Shown: positions 51,020-60,309 of the stretch, piece after piece
How positions within the stretch are numbered: position 1 is the first letter of the stretch
How the letters are laid out: every line of letters begins with the position of its first letter
NCBI RefSeq assembly: GCF_004114975.1
Contig: NZ_CP030051.1
Location: 6,634,001 to 6,698,000 of the forward strand
Direction: 5' to 3'
Origin: Bradyrhizobium guangdongense
Lineage (GTDB): Bacteria > Pseudomonadota > Alphaproteobacteria > Rhizobiales > Xanthobacteraceae
DNA: 64,000 nucleotides
Notes under the pieces: generated by a model
What the model saw: only the letters and a program-made list of their open reading frames with translations
Told to the model about the DNA's origin: nothing
The model's database searches: none
Position numbers and translations under genes: made by a program

Positions 51020-52372
51020 TCAGTGCTCGGGTTCCATTTGTGCGACGCATTGGAACCTGGCCAGGAAATGCAAGCCGGCAACGGCGAGCGCGAACATGAA
51101 CCAGACCGGATTCTGTCGTTCGAGCAGGAAGGTTTCAGTCGTCCCGAAATACAGGCCGAACAGCCAGATGGTCAGGAACAGCTTGCCGAGCGCGTTGCTG
51201 CGGTTGTGCGCCTGGGTCTTCTGGAAATTGCGCAGCGGCGCGAGCACGAAGATGAGGACGACCAGGAGCAGGCCCGGCAAGCCGATGGTGACCGCGAGGT
51301 CGAGATAGCTGTTGTGGCTGTGGGCCGCGGTCACCGCCCATTCGGAGCCCTTGGCGGTCTGCCGCGCGGTGACGTCGTCCCAGAACGCCGCATAGCCATG
51401 GCCGACGATCGGCTTTTCCGCCACCGCCGCGAGCGCGAACTCCCAGATGTCGGATCGGCCGGTGAAGGTCGGATCGACCGGAAGCATGCGCGTGACGCTG
51501 CCGAGCGCCGGGCTCATCACGCTGCCGACCGTCAGCAAATTCATCACGATCAGCGGCACGAAGCAGATGGTCCGCTTCAGCCACAGGCTTTTCGTGACGT
51601 AGACCAGCGAGGCCAGGGCATAGATCGCCAGGCACAGCACCGATGACGTCTTGCCGCCGGTGAAGACCAGGAAGATGCCGGCCAGCAGCGCGATGGCCGG
51701 CCCCATCACGAAGGAGCCGACGGCGGAGAGATAGATGCCGACATAGACCAGAATGGTCATCACCGGCGAGGCGACGTTCTTGTGGCCGAAGCTGCCGCGC
51801 CAGTCGCCGGCGAGCTGCGGCTCGGTGATGTCGAGCGCGCTGTGGATCGAATATTGCGGCGCGAGGATAACGCCGAGATAGCACACCCCCAGCAGCACCA
51901 GCGCAGCAGCGCCGAGGCAGAGGTTGAAGCTCCGCTGTGTCGGCGGCAGCAGCGGCAGGATCACCGCAAGCGAGGTGACGCTGGCCGCGAGCACGAATCG
52001 CTGGATCGAGACCTCGCGGCTCTCGGACAGGAGGACGTTGATCAGCATCCAGCCGACGAGACAGAGATGCAGCGGCGTCACCAGCGTCCTCAGCGAGGGT
52101 GCATCGGTGACGAGAACGAACAGCATGCCGACCGCAGCGAGCAGGCCGAAGGTGATGTAGTTCAGCGCCATGCGCCCGCCGACGACGTTGGCGACGTCCT
52201 CGCTGCGCAAATCGGGGAACGGATCGAGCGTGATCATGACCAGCAGCACGGCCGCCACCACGATCAGGCAGCGCGCCACCTGCACCACGTTCAGCCCGGC
52301 AAGCTCATCGCGGAGCGCATGGCCGAACGAGCGGGCCTCGACGTCAGTCATGTCTGCGGCGCTGCGATCCAT
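51020..52372 (-). CDS. O-antigen ligase / Wzy-like polymerase membrane protein
   Basis: 450 residues from the ATG at 52372; a start 21 codons upstream would overlap the next gene. About 10-12 membrane segments, with a large periplasmic loop that holds GRSDIWEFALAAVAEKPIVG (about 295-314) and AHSHNSYLDLAVTIGLPGLL (about 340). That loop and HSHNSYLD are characteristic of the WaaL/Wzy (O-antigen_lig) family. It would join or polymerise lipid-linked sugar repeats at the periplasmic face. It lies in a polysaccharide cluster, so a Wzy role is as likely as ligase. No Wzx flippase is in the window. Confidence 0.87.
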   Translation of the reverse strand: MDRSAADMTDVEARSFGHALRDELAGLNVVQVARCLIVVAAVLLVMITLDPFPDLRSEDVANVVGGRMALNYITFGLLAAVGMLFVLVTDAPSLRTLVTPLHLCLVGWMLINVLLSESREVSIQRFVLAASVTSLAVILPLLPPTQRSFNLCLGAAALVLLGVCYLGVILAPQYSIHSALDITEPQLAGDWRGSFGHKNVASPVMTILVYVGIYLSAVGSFVMGPAIALLAGIFLVFTGGKTSSVLCLAIYALASLVYVTKSLWLKRTICFVPLIVMNLLTVGSVMSPALGSVTRMLPVDPTFTGRSDIWEFALAAVAEKPIVGHGYAAFWDDVTARQTAKGSEWAVTAAHSHNSYLDLAVTIGLPGLLLVVLIFVLAPLRNFQKTQAHNRSNALGKLFLTIWLFGLYFGTTETFLLERQNPVWFMFALAVAGLHFLARFQCVAQMEPEH

Positions 52373-52413
52373 GCCTGAAGGCCTGACCGGACGATGGGGA
52401 ACCTTCTCTCGGT

Positions 52414-53487
52414 CTAGCCCATCCCCGTTAACCATCCGTCAACCAGCATGCCGGAGGCGGCAGGAGCCTGGCTCTGCCGCGCGACGCTGCGCGCGATCTC
52501 GTAATATTGCAGCGCGCGCTGCTCCAGCGTCAGATTGTCCAGGATGTAGCTGCGCGGATCGAATTTGCCGGCGCTGCAGCCGGCCCAGAAATCGGACCAG
52601 CTGTCCTCGAAGCCATTGCGGTCCGTGAATGTGAGGCCGCAGCGATCGTCCCAATAGGGCACCGACGACACCGGCTCGAACCGGACCCGGTGCGGATAAT
52701 AGTCGGGATCCGGCCACGGGCCGCCGGGGTTCCAGGCGAACACCGGCACGCCGCAGGACAGCGCCTGCTGATAGGCGATGCCCTGGCTTTCGTTCTGGCA
52801 CAGGAAGATCATCGCGCGCGAACGCGCCAACGCGGCTAGATAATCCTCCTCCTTGTAGCTGCCGTAACGCAGCTCGGTGAACGAGCGGCCTTCCTTGATC
52901 AGTCGCGCACGCACCGGCTCGACCAACTCGGAGACGTGCCGGTCGCGATCCCAACTCACCTTGTCGTAGAGCAGCACATCGACGGTCTTGTCGCGCGGTC
53001 GCGACGGCGCCCACAGATCGGTGTCGATGCCCACCGGCCAGGCCTCCGTGTCCGGCCAATGCGGCCGGTACATCTCGGCGTACCACGGGCCGGGCACCAG
53101 GAATTTCTTCACCGGCAGCCGCTTGAACAGGTCGGGATCGTCGAACGGATGGTTGTAGGCGGCAACGCCGAGCAGGATCGGATTCTTCCATGCGAATTTG
53201 TTCAGCAGGAAGGCACGGCCGATGATGCACGCCACCTCTTCCGGATGCTGCGCGATATAGCGGTAGTCGTTGACGCGGTAGCGGATGCCGAGGCGGTCCA
53301 GCCCTGCGCAGAGGTTGAGGAACACGCGCAGCTGGCCGCTCATGCGCGGCTCGCCGAACAACATCCTGCGCGCCATGCGGCGCAGGTGCCGGTCACCCGG
53401 AAACCAGCGATCGTCCTTGTCCTCGTAGAACAGGTTGAGGACCATGTCGTCGGGATCGTAGTCGAACGTCTTTGCGGGCACTTGCAT
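52414..53487 (-). CDS. glycosyltransferase (GT-B, family 4-like)
   Basis: 357 residues. N-terminal Rossmann part contains RMSGQLRVFLNLCAGLDRLG (about 48-67), with RVNDYRYIAQ and LLGVAAYNHPFDDPDLFKRL (about 104-123). The C-terminal nucleotide-sugar-binding part has LARSRAMIFLCQNESQGIAY (about 221-240) followed by QQALSCGVPVFAWNPGG (about 241-257), the usual GT-B Glu-x7-Glu-like region (here QNESQGIAYQQ). Retaining glycosyltransferase of family 1/4 type. Donor and acceptor cannot be told. It overlaps none of its neighbours and reads leftward with the Wzy-like gene. Confidence 0.82.
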   Translation of the reverse strand: MQVPAKTFDYDPDDMVLNLFYEDKDDRWFPGDRHLRRMARRMLFGEPRMSGQLRVFLNLCAGLDRLGIRYRVNDYRYIAQHPEEVACIIGRAFLLNKFAWKNPILLGVAAYNHPFDDPDLFKRLPVKKFLVPGPWYAEMYRPHWPDTEAWPVGIDTDLWAPSRPRDKTVDVLLYDKVSWDRDRHVSELVEPVRARLIKEGRSFTELRYGSYKEEDYLAALARSRAMIFLCQNESQGIAYQQALSCGVPVFAWNPGGPWPDPDYYPHRVRFEPVSSVPYWDDRCGLTFTDRNGFEDSWSDFWAGCSAGKFDPRSYILDNLTLEQRALQYYEIARSVARQSQAPAASGMLVDGWLTGMG

Positions 53488-53723
53488 CCATCCGGGGCAT
53501 CAGGGCTCCGCATTCTCGCATGAGACCGACCGCCGCACTCCTCGAAAGCTGCGACAGACTTAACGCCGCAGGGTTTAACGCTAATCTACGAAAGCGACGG
53601 CGCGACGGCCTTCGCAACAACGATTTGAGCGTTATGTGAGTATCATTGCTGGCGGGATCGCGAAGCGGTCCGGTTAACGAACTCTTAACACGACGAGCCA
53701 TCCGCTTGCCCCTCGACGAGGCC

Positions 53724-54677
53724 ATGCTCGACGCTCCGACCGCCGCGCCCGCGGCGACGGAAGCGCGCGCGACATCACCTCGGGTATCGGTCATCATCCC
53801 TGCGAAGAATGCCGCGGCCTATATCGGCGAGACCATCGCCAGTGCGCTGGCGCAAGACGGCGTCACCGAGGTGATCGTCGTCGACGACGGCTCGACCGAC
53901 CACACGCTTGCCATCGTCGGCGCCGTCCACGATCCACGGCTGCGCGTGATGAAGAACGACGCCAGCGGCGTATCCGCGGCGCGAAATCTCGGCGCCCAAC
54001 GCGCGCACGGCGACTGGCTGATGTTCCTGGATGCGGACGATCGCCTGCGGAGCGACGCGGTGGCATCGCTGCTGGCGGCAGCGAAGGCCGCGCCGCGTGC
54101 GGTTCTGGTCTATGGCGATTACAACACGATCGACAGCGCGGGACGGTCGATCGGCCGGCGCGATCTGCTGAAGCGGCGCCTCAAGCCCTCGGGCGACGTG
54201 CTGGCGCGTCTCGCCGGGGGCAATTTCATCGTCAATGGTGGCATCATGCTGATCCGCTTCGCGGCCTTCCGGGCCAGCGGCGGCTTCGACGTCTCGCTGC
54301 GCTATTGCGAGGACTGGCATTGCTGGTGCCGCCTGGCCGCGCTCGGCGAGTTCGCCTATATACCGAAACTCCTGCTCGACTATCGCCTGCATACGGCCAA
54401 CACGATGAACGCGGCGGTGCGGACCCCGCAGGATTTCTTCCCGGCCGTCGCACGCGTGTTCGACGATGAATTGATCCTTGCGAAGCTCCCCGCCGGGGCG
54501 GCGCCCAGGCTGCGGCAGGCGGCTGAAATCCATCTCGTCACCTATGCGGCGATGCAGGCAATCCGCTTCGGCCGGTATCGCCAGGCGCTGTTCTATCTCG
54601 GCATGGTCGGCCAGCGGTCGCTCAAGGCGATGCCGCGGTCCGCGATCAGGATCGTGTTGTCCTATTTTGGACTCTAG
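53724..54677 (+). CDS. family 2 glycosyltransferase
   Basis: 317 residues from the ATG at 53724. Open frame extends upstream to a TTG at 53646, and a TTG at 53706 is also possible, so the start is uncertain. The GT-A core shows RVSVIIPAKNAAAYIGETIA (about 20-39), VTEVIVVDDGSTDHTLAIVG (about 46-65), GVSAARNLGAQRAHGDWLMF (about 83-102) and LDADDRL. The second half has GGFDVSLRYCEDWHCWCRLA, the ED(Y/W) region of inverting enzymes, and a C-terminal amphipathic helix. It is single-strand convergent with the next glycosyltransferase gene (11 bp between stops). Confidence 0.88.
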   Translation: MLDAPTAAPAATEARATSPRVSVIIPAKNAAAYIGETIASALAQDGVTEVIVVDDGSTDHTLAIVGAVHDPRLRVMKNDASGVSAARNLGAQRAHGDWLMFLDADDRLRSDAVASLLAAAKAAPRAVLVYGDYNTIDSAGRSIGRRDLLKRRLKPSGDVLARLAGGNFIVNGGIMLIRFAAFRASGGFDVSLRYCEDWHCWCRLAALGEFAYIPKLLLDYRLHTANTMNAAVRTPQDFFPAVARVFDDELILAKLPAGAAPRLRQAAEIHLVTYAAMQAIRFGRYRQALFYLGMVGQRSLKAMPRSAIRIVLSYFGL

Positions 54678-54688
54678 CGGCGGACGCG

Positions 54689-55717
54689 TCAGGCGACGAT
54701 CTTCGAGGCCTCATAGGGCTTCGGATCGTAGCCGAACGCCGCGAGTGCGGAACCGACGGCCACCAGCACCGGATGCATCGCGACCACGGCTTTCGATGAC
54801 GTCAACAGACGGGCGGAGCGCACCAGTGATAGCGGCAGCCGCACCAAGGTCTGTGCAAACACGCGAAGGCGCGCCGCCGCGCCCTGCGCGGCCTTGAACT
54901 GCACACGGTAGTTGATCACCCCGATGCGCAGACCGCGCCTGGCGATCCAGCCGAGGCTGGTGCGGCTTTGCGGCACGGTTTCGGTAATGACGGCCTCCGC
55001 GGTCCAGTGGAAGATCATGCCGGCGTCCCGGCAGCGCGTGAAGAAATCGCAATCACCGCCGCCGAGGAAATTGAAGCGCAGATCGAAGGCGGGACTGCCG
55101 AGCCGGTCGAACGCCGCACGCGTGATCAGGCAATTGCCGCAGCCATAGATCATCGGCACCGGACCGGTGTAGTCATAGGCAGGGCAGAAGGCGGGATGGC
55201 GCGCAAGCCACGGCTGGCTGTCGTCGTCGAAATCCGGTTGCACCGGCCCGCCGACCACGTCGGCCCCCGTCGCCTCCGCGGTACGAACCATCAGCTCGAG
55301 CCAGTCCGGCGAAGCGATCTCGTCGTCGTCGATCATCAGGAAGCGGGTGGCGGCGGGAAACAGCGCCTGCGCCGTCTCGAACGCGGCATTGATCGCCTGG
55401 CAATTGCCCTGCCGCTTCTCGACGATGCAGATGCCCTGGAGCTTGCCGGCAGCGAGGTATTGGGCCGCGACTGGCGCGCTCGCGCGCCCCGTCGCGTCAT
55501 TCTCGACCATGACCACCGCGAAGGAGCGAGGCGTGCGCTGGTTGACGAGAGAATCCAGTGTCAGCCGCAGATGGGCGGGGCGGCGGAAGCAGGGAATGCA
55601 AACGACGATCCCGACCGACAAATCGATGACGCGCGAGCTCGCAGCGATCTCCCTGTTGGGATCGCGTACTGCATCTGAGATCCGCGCGGCGGACAGGTCG
55701 GTCGGGATCAGGGTCAT
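54689..55717 (-). CDS. family 2 glycosyltransferase
   Basis: 342 residues. GT-A motifs are VGIVVCIPCFRRPAHLRLTL (about 35-54), FAVVMVENDATGRAS (about 66-80), KRQGNCQAINAAFETAQALF (about 100-119) and MIDDDEIASPDWLELM (about 127-142). FNFLGGGDCDFFTRCRDAG (about 219-237) is the acceptor region with the catalytic base. A C-terminal hydrophobic patch (SSKAVVAMHPVLVAVGSALA) suggests membrane contact. The substrate is unknown. The start ATG at 55717 looks firm. It converges with the preceding glycosyltransferase and is divergent from the methyltransferase. Confidence 0.88.
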   Translation of the reverse strand: MTLIPTDLSAARISDAVRDPNREIAASSRVIDLSVGIVVCIPCFRRPAHLRLTLDSLVNQRTPRSFAVVMVENDATGRASAPVAAQYLAAGKLQGICIVEKRQGNCQAINAAFETAQALFPAATRFLMIDDDEIASPDWLELMVRTAEATGADVVGGPVQPDFDDDSQPWLARHPAFCPAYDYTGPVPMIYGCGNCLITRAAFDRLGSPAFDLRFNFLGGGDCDFFTRCRDAGMIFHWTAEAVITETVPQSRTSLGWIARRGLRIGVINYRVQFKAAQGAAARLRVFAQTLVRLPLSLVRSARLLTSSKAVVAMHPVLVAVGSALAAFGYDPKPYEASKIVA

Positions 55718-56122
55718 GACGTTCTAGATGTCCGAGATTGATTGAGAAAGCCCTGCCCCGATCGCATACATCGACGCCGTCCCGCGACGGCACAGCCCGT
55801 CAGGACAAGTCCGTCCCAGAATGAGCAAGCAGCCAAGGCGCCGGATGCGCGCCCCGCTGCCGCTGTGTCGCAATACAGACCGATCGCCACGCGTTTAACC
55901 GCTTTCCCGTATTTTTCCCGGGTCGTGCTACGCATGTGGTACTGCAATTCGCAGTCCATGACCCGCGAACGACCCGACATGGACAATGCTGTAGTTAACG
56001 CATGACCGCATTAACCCAGCCGTAAGCACCACGACCGGTGACACGGCGCGGCATCGGTTTTGCTCTTCGGGCATGAGAGCCTCCTCTTGTAATTTAGGTC
56101 GAACAAGCGCGGTCCAAGAAAA
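55718..56122. other. 405-bp divergent intergenic region in the polysaccharide locus
   Basis: The region is AT-richer than its flanks and must hold the two divergent promoters. ACTGC-AATTC-GCAGT (about 55942-55956) is a 15-bp dyad. GAGAGCCTCCTCTTGTAATT near 56078 and several TTAA tracts are present, but I could not assign -35/-10 boxes. Two possible ORFs (55742-56005 plus, 55714-55986 minus) lack protein character. Confidence 0.45.
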
Positions 56123-56908
56123 ATGAACAAGTCAGCCACGATCGATTTCGCAACGGCTTCCAATATTCCCGTGCAAACCCAGGCCCTGCTCCAGCTGGTC
56201 CCTGGCGAGGCCCGCGACAGCCTGCTCGCCATTCACGAGGTGCTGCGCCAGGAGTTGCCGCAAGGCCGGCTTGCGATCTACGAGGCAGGAGGCGGCTCTT
56301 CGAGCTTCCTTCCCATGGACGTGCTCGGCCGCAGCCACGTCACCGTCGTCGACATCGACGAAGACCAGGTCCGCAACAACACCTACGCCGACGACGCCAT
56401 CCTCGGCGACGTCCAGACCTATCGCTTCGCCCCCGAAAGCTTCGATGTCGTGATCTGCTACAACGTGATCGAGCACCTGCCCGACGTCGGGGCGGCGCTG
56501 CTGAACTTCCGCGATGCGCTCAAGCGCGGCGGCATGATCCTGATCGGCGCGCCCAATCCGCGCTCGCTTTCGGGCGTCGTCACAAAATACTCGCCGCACT
56601 GGTTCCACGTCTGGTTCTACCGGAACATTCGCGGCATCAAGACCGCGGGCCTGCCCGGCGAAGCGCCGTTCCCGACTTTCTTCCATCCGCTGGTGACTCT
56701 GCCGAAGCTCGAGGCGTTCGCCGCCGTCCATGGTCTCGAGACGATCTACCGCCGCGAGGTCGAGAGCCCGCGCTATCCCGAGATGCGCAAGCGCAAGCCG
56801 CTGTTCGCCACTCTCGTCGACGCCGGTGCCATGCTGTTGAACGCCGTGCTGCCTGGGGGCACCGACGTCCGCCGCGGCGACTATCACATCATCCTGCGGA
56901 AGCGCTGA
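56123..56908 (+). CDS. class I SAM-dependent methyltransferase
   Basis: 261 residues. A Rossmann methyltransferase fold: the N-terminal helical cap (about 1-50), then AIYEAGGGSSSFLPMDVLGR (about 51-70) as motif I, VTVVDIDEDQVRNN (about 74-87), FAPESFDVVICYNVIEHLPD (about 102-121) with the post-I DxxxYNVIEH motif, and RGGMILIGAPNP. Methyltransferases of this type modify sugars or lipid-linked intermediates in polysaccharide loci; target unknown. Start ATG at 56123 follows an A-rich leader (GGTCCAAGAAAA). It reads towards the copolymerase gene, 297 bp away. Confidence 0.87.
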   Translation: MNKSATIDFATASNIPVQTQALLQLVPGEARDSLLAIHEVLRQELPQGRLAIYEAGGGSSSFLPMDVLGRSHVTVVDIDEDQVRNNTYADDAILGDVQTYRFAPESFDVVICYNVIEHLPDVGAALLNFRDALKRGGMILIGAPNPRSLSGVVTKYSPHWFHVWFYRNIRGIKTAGLPGEAPFPTFFHPLVTLPKLEAFAAVHGLETIYRREVESPRYPEMRKRKPLFATLVDAGAMLLNAVLPGGTDVRRGDYHIILRKR

Positions 56909-57205
56909 CGGTCATGCGCGCGCAGCCCGGCCATCAAGCCACGATGCCGAACGCGCGCGTGCCAATGGGCACGCAGGGTAACGAACCGTTAATCACTGAG
57001 GGATTGCTGCCGCCGAAGCGTCACAACGACGCGGCACACGACAAGCCGCGCTTAAACGCTTTGTTTGCCATTTCGGTGAATAGTCCCTCAATGAGTATGG
57101 TTAATTTTCCCTGTTGCGTTGATTGCGCGCCTATATCCCAGGTGCAAGGCGTAAAGCGAAGAGTAACCCCTCAGCCCGCGGCCGTTGGAATGAAAGCTGG
57201 GGACG
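56909..57205. other. 297-bp intergenic region before the copolymerase gene
   Basis: The region includes TGGTTAATTTTCCCTGTTGC and GTTAATCACTG, AT-rich patches consistent with a promoter, and GCTGGGGA upstream of the copolymerase ATG. No coding frame with protein character is seen. I could not place exact -35/-10 hexamers. Confidence 0.35.
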
Positions 57206-59497
57206 ATGCTTGACTATAGCCAGCCGATTGATCGGGCCAGAAATCCGACCGTCTCGGAGGCCCCGCGGCAGAAATCAGAGGCCAGCTTCAACGTGCTGGA
57301 GCTCGTCAGCCTGCTATGGCGGCGCAAGATTGCGATCGCATCGGCGGCACTGATCGGCGCGTGCCTCGCCGTCACAATCGGCAAGAGCCTGACGCCCCGC
57401 TATACCGCGACCGCCCAGCTTTATGTCGACCCGCGCGAGCTTCAGCTCGTCGATCGCGAGCTCACGCCGCGCGCGCAGGACGTCTCCGGCATGTCCATGG
57501 TGGTGGAGAGCCAGGCACGCCTGATCACCTCCAACAGCGTGCTGCTGCAGGTGATCCAGCAGGCCGGCCTCGACAAGGATCCGGAATTCGGCGGGGGCGA
57601 CGGCAAGACCCTGACTTCGTCCCTGCTCGGCTTGATCGGTCTCCATCTCCGCGCGCCCTCGGCTGCGGAGACCAGGGAGGTGCAGCTCGCCGCCCTCGAT
57701 GCGCTGAACAAGCACATCACCATTCGCAAGACCGAGAAGAGCTTCATCGTCGATATCGAGGTCTGGTCGATCGATCCGGCGAAAGCGGCGATGCTCGCCA
57801 ATACCCTGACCAACGCCTACCTCTCGGAATCCCGCAACTCCCAGGCCCTGGCGGCGCGGCGCGCCACCAGCGAATTGTCGGGTCGACTGAAGGAGCTCCG
57901 CGAGCGGCTGCGCAATGCCGAAACTGCCCTTGCCACCTACAAGGCCCAGAACAATTTCGTCGGCACCCAGGACTCGCTGATCTCCGATCAGCAGCTCTCC
58001 TCCAGCAACCAGCGGCTATCCGCGGCCCGCGCGGCGACGATGGACGCACAAGCGCGGCTTGACCAGATCGAGGCGAACAAGCGGACCGCGGCGGACGCCG
58101 GCGCGATCCCCGAAGCGCTGCAATCCCCGACGATCGCCAACCTGCGCGCGCAATATGCCGATGCCCGCAAGAAATATGCGGAGCAGACCGCCGAGCTCGG
58201 CCCGCGGCACCCGGCCCTACGCCAGACCGAAAAGCAGGTAGAGGACCTCAAGCGCACCATCAACGAAGAGATCGAGCGCTTCGCGCTGTCCGCCAAGAAC
58301 GATTTGACCCGCGCCCGCGACTACGAGGCCTCGCTCAACCGTGCGCTGGAAGTGCAGAAGCGGCAGAGCGTGCAGCTCAGCCAGGCCGCCGTGCGCCTGC
58401 GCGAGCTCGAGCGCGAGGCCGACGCCAGCCGCGACGTCTATCAATCCTTCCTCAAGCGCTCGCGCGAGACCGAGGAGCAGGAAACCCTGAACACCTCGGC
58501 CGCCCGCGTGATCGGCGAGGCCACGGTGCCGCAGCGGCGCTCGTTCCCGCCGGCCATGAGCCTGTTCGCGATGATCGGCTTCATCTTCGGCGCGCTGGCT
58601 GCCGCCTCCTGGTTTGTCGCAGCCGAGCATCTGTTCAACGGCGCGAGCGCGCCTGAGCCGAGCCGCCGCGACCGCACACCGGCGCCTGAGGTTACGAAAG
58701 CTGAGGGGGAAGCCGCAGCACCGCCACCGGCGCTTGCGTTGGTGGAGAAACCGCTGATCGCCCGACTCCAGGAGGCCGACGTGATCCGCACGCTCGGCGC
58801 CATTCTCGCGACCGGCGGCGGTGTCGACCTGACCCGCATCGGCTGGCCCACGCTGCGCCCCGGATTTCCGCTGACGACGCTGCTCAATGCCTTGCGCGAC
58901 ATGCGCGCGGCGATGGCCCGCCGCGCCGGCGGCAAGACCATGCCCGTGATGGCCCTGGTCGGCGCCGGCGACACCACCGGACGCAGCGTGACCGCGCTGA
59001 ATTTCGCGCTCGCAGCCGCCCGTGACGGCAGCCGCGTCCTGATGATCGATGCCGACCATCAGGCGCACACGATCACCAACAAGGTCAATCGTCCGGGCAA
59101 GAGCGAGCCGGCCAAGCTCGGCTGGCTCTCGATCGGCAGCAAGGCCGCGCGCGAGATCAAGACCCTCAACGGCATCTCGGTGCTGCCGGCGACCGAGAGC
59201 GATGCCGGCAAGGCCGCCGACGCCATCCGCAAAGCCATCGCGCAGGCGCGCTCGGCCGGCGGCTACGACCTCGTTATTCTCGACGGCCCGGCAATGCCGC
59301 TCTCCGCGGCCGGCCGCAAGCTGCTCGATGGCGTCGATGCGCTGGTGGCGGTGCTGCCGACCAGCCTCGACATCAACGACAGCATGGAAGAGATCCTGAC
59401 CGCGCTCGGCGGCGCCGAGCGCAAGCTCGTCGGCGTCGTGCTCGACGAGCTCACCCCCGCAACTCAAACGCGCCAGCGAGGCAAACAATATGCTTGA
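57206..59497 (+). CDS. Wzz/GumC/ExoP-type polysaccharide copolymerase with degenerate kinase domain
   Basis: 763 residues. The Wzz domain starts about residue 28; the first membrane segment is about 41-60. A long periplasmic coiled-coil region follows (about 200-430, many Ala/Arg/Gln/Glu), then the second membrane segment (about 446-472). The cytoplasmic C-terminal domain is of the BY-kinase (Wzc/ExoP) type but changed: where Walker A (GxGKS/T) should be, it reads VGAGDTTGRS (about 584-593), with no Lys. Walker A-prime VLMIDADHQ (about 610) and Walker B LVILDGPA (about 688) remain. The C-terminus has one Tyr (QYA) rather than a cluster. It regulates chain length. It overlaps the WecG-like gene by 8 bp. 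Confidence 0.88.
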   Translation: MLDYSQPIDRARNPTVSEAPRQKSEASFNVLELVSLLWRRKIAIASAALIGACLAVTIGKSLTPRYTATAQLYVDPRELQLVDRELTPRAQDVSGMSMVVESQARLITSNSVLLQVIQQAGLDKDPEFGGGDGKTLTSSLLGLIGLHLRAPSAAETREVQLAALDALNKHITIRKTEKSFIVDIEVWSIDPAKAAMLANTLTNAYLSESRNSQALAARRATSELSGRLKELRERLRNAETALATYKAQNNFVGTQDSLISDQQLSSSNQRLSAARAATMDAQARLDQIEANKRTAADAGAIPEALQSPTIANLRAQYADARKKYAEQTAELGPRHPALRQTEKQVEDLKRTINEEIERFALSAKNDLTRARDYEASLNRALEVQKRQSVQLSQAAVRLRELEREADASRDVYQSFLKRSRETEEQETLNTSAARVIGEATVPQRRSFPPAMSLFAMIGFIFGALAAASWFVAAEHLFNGASAPEPSRRDRTPAPEVTKAEGEAAAPPPALALVEKPLIARLQEADVIRTLGAILATGGGVDLTRIGWPTLRPGFPLTTLLNALRDMRAAMARRAGGKTMPVMALVGAGDTTGRSVTALNFALAAARDGSRVLMIDADHQAHTITNKVNRPGKSEPAKLGWLSIGSKAAREIKTLNGISVLPATESDAGKAADAIRKAIAQARSAGGYDLVILDGPAMPLSAAGRKLLDGVDALVAVLPTSLDINDSMEEILTALGGAERKLVGVVLDELTPATQTRQRGKQYA

Positions 59498-60296
59498 GCG
59501 CCGCGTCAATCTTGACGGTCGGGCCGCAACCGCCGAGGTGCCACGGATCACCGTCGGCGGCCTTCGCATGGCCGCACTCGACCTGGAAGCGACCGCCGAC
59601 TTCATGATCGAGGCGACCGATCGGAGCCACCGCATCGGCCGGCCGCTGTACCTGACCTCGGCCAATGGCGAAGTGCTGGCGCGCTGCTCGACGGAGCCGC
59701 AGACCGAGCGCCTGTTTCGCGCCGCCGATCTGATCAATGCCGACGGCCAGCCGCTGGTGGCGGCCTCGAAGCTTCAATCCTGGTTTCCGCTGCCCGAGCG
59801 CGTCGCCACCACCGACCTGTTCCACGTCGTGGCGCGCAAGGCGGAAGCCGCCGGCCGCACCTTCTACATGTTCGGCGCCAGCGAGGCGGAGAACGAAGCG
59901 GCCGTCAAACGCGTACAGAACCTGTATCCGAAGCTCAGGATCGTCGGGCACAGCCACGGTTATCTTCGTGGCGAAGCGTTGCGCGCCAAGGTCGAGGAGA
60001 TCAACGCCCTCGCTCCCGATTTCCTGTGGGTCGCGCTCGGCGTGCCCAACGAGCAGGCTTTCGTCGAGGAATACACACCGCTGCTGACCAATGTCGGCGT
60101 CATCAAGACGTCAGGCGGCCTGTTCAACTTCCTGTCGGGCAGCCGCGCGCGCGCGCCGCAATGGATGCAGAGGCTCGGGCTCGAATGGGCATGGCGCACC
60201 TGGCTCGAGCCGCGCCGCCTGTTCTGGCGCTACCTGACCACCAATCCCCGCGCCATCTATCTTCTCTTTAGCCGAAACCGCGCCCTCAATCGCTGA
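59490..60296 (+). CDS. WecB/TagA/CpsF family glycosyltransferase
   Basis: 268 residues, inverting GT26. Family motifs are PLYLTSANGEVLARCSTEPQ (about 52-71), LINADGQPLVAASK (about 80-93, the NADGxPLV signature), RTFYMFGASEAENEAAVKRV (about 124-143) and FLWVALGVPNEQAFVEEY (about 178-195). The C-terminal SGGLFNFLSGSRARAPQWMQ (about 209-228) precedes a membrane-binding helix. WecG/TagA enzymes add ManNAc or similar sugars to lipid-linked GlcNAc, so this enzyme likely acts early in repeat assembly. It shares an ATGCTTGA overlap with the copolymerase gene and galE follows 13 bp later. Confidence 0.92.
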   Translation: MLERRVNLDGRAATAEVPRITVGGLRMAALDLEATADFMIEATDRSHRIGRPLYLTSANGEVLARCSTEPQTERLFRAADLINADGQPLVAASKLQSWFPLPERVATTDLFHVVARKAEAAGRTFYMFGASEAENEAAVKRVQNLYPKLRIVGHSHGYLRGEALRAKVEEINALAPDFLWVALGVPNEQAFVEEYTPLLTNVGVIKTSGGLFNFLSGSRARAPQWMQRLGLEWAWRTWLEPRRLFWRYLTTNPRAIYLLFSRNRALNR

Positions 60297-60309
60297 GTAG
60301 AAGAACGAC

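Noticed and set aside
55714..56005. Two opposing small frames in the divergent gap before the methyltransferase
   Set aside because: Neither has coding composition or a ribosome binding site. The area is needed for two promoters.
58217..59737. 506-codon open frame opposite the copolymerase gene
   Set aside because: Low-complexity Arg/Ala/Gly composition and no start with a Shine-Dalgarno; shadow.
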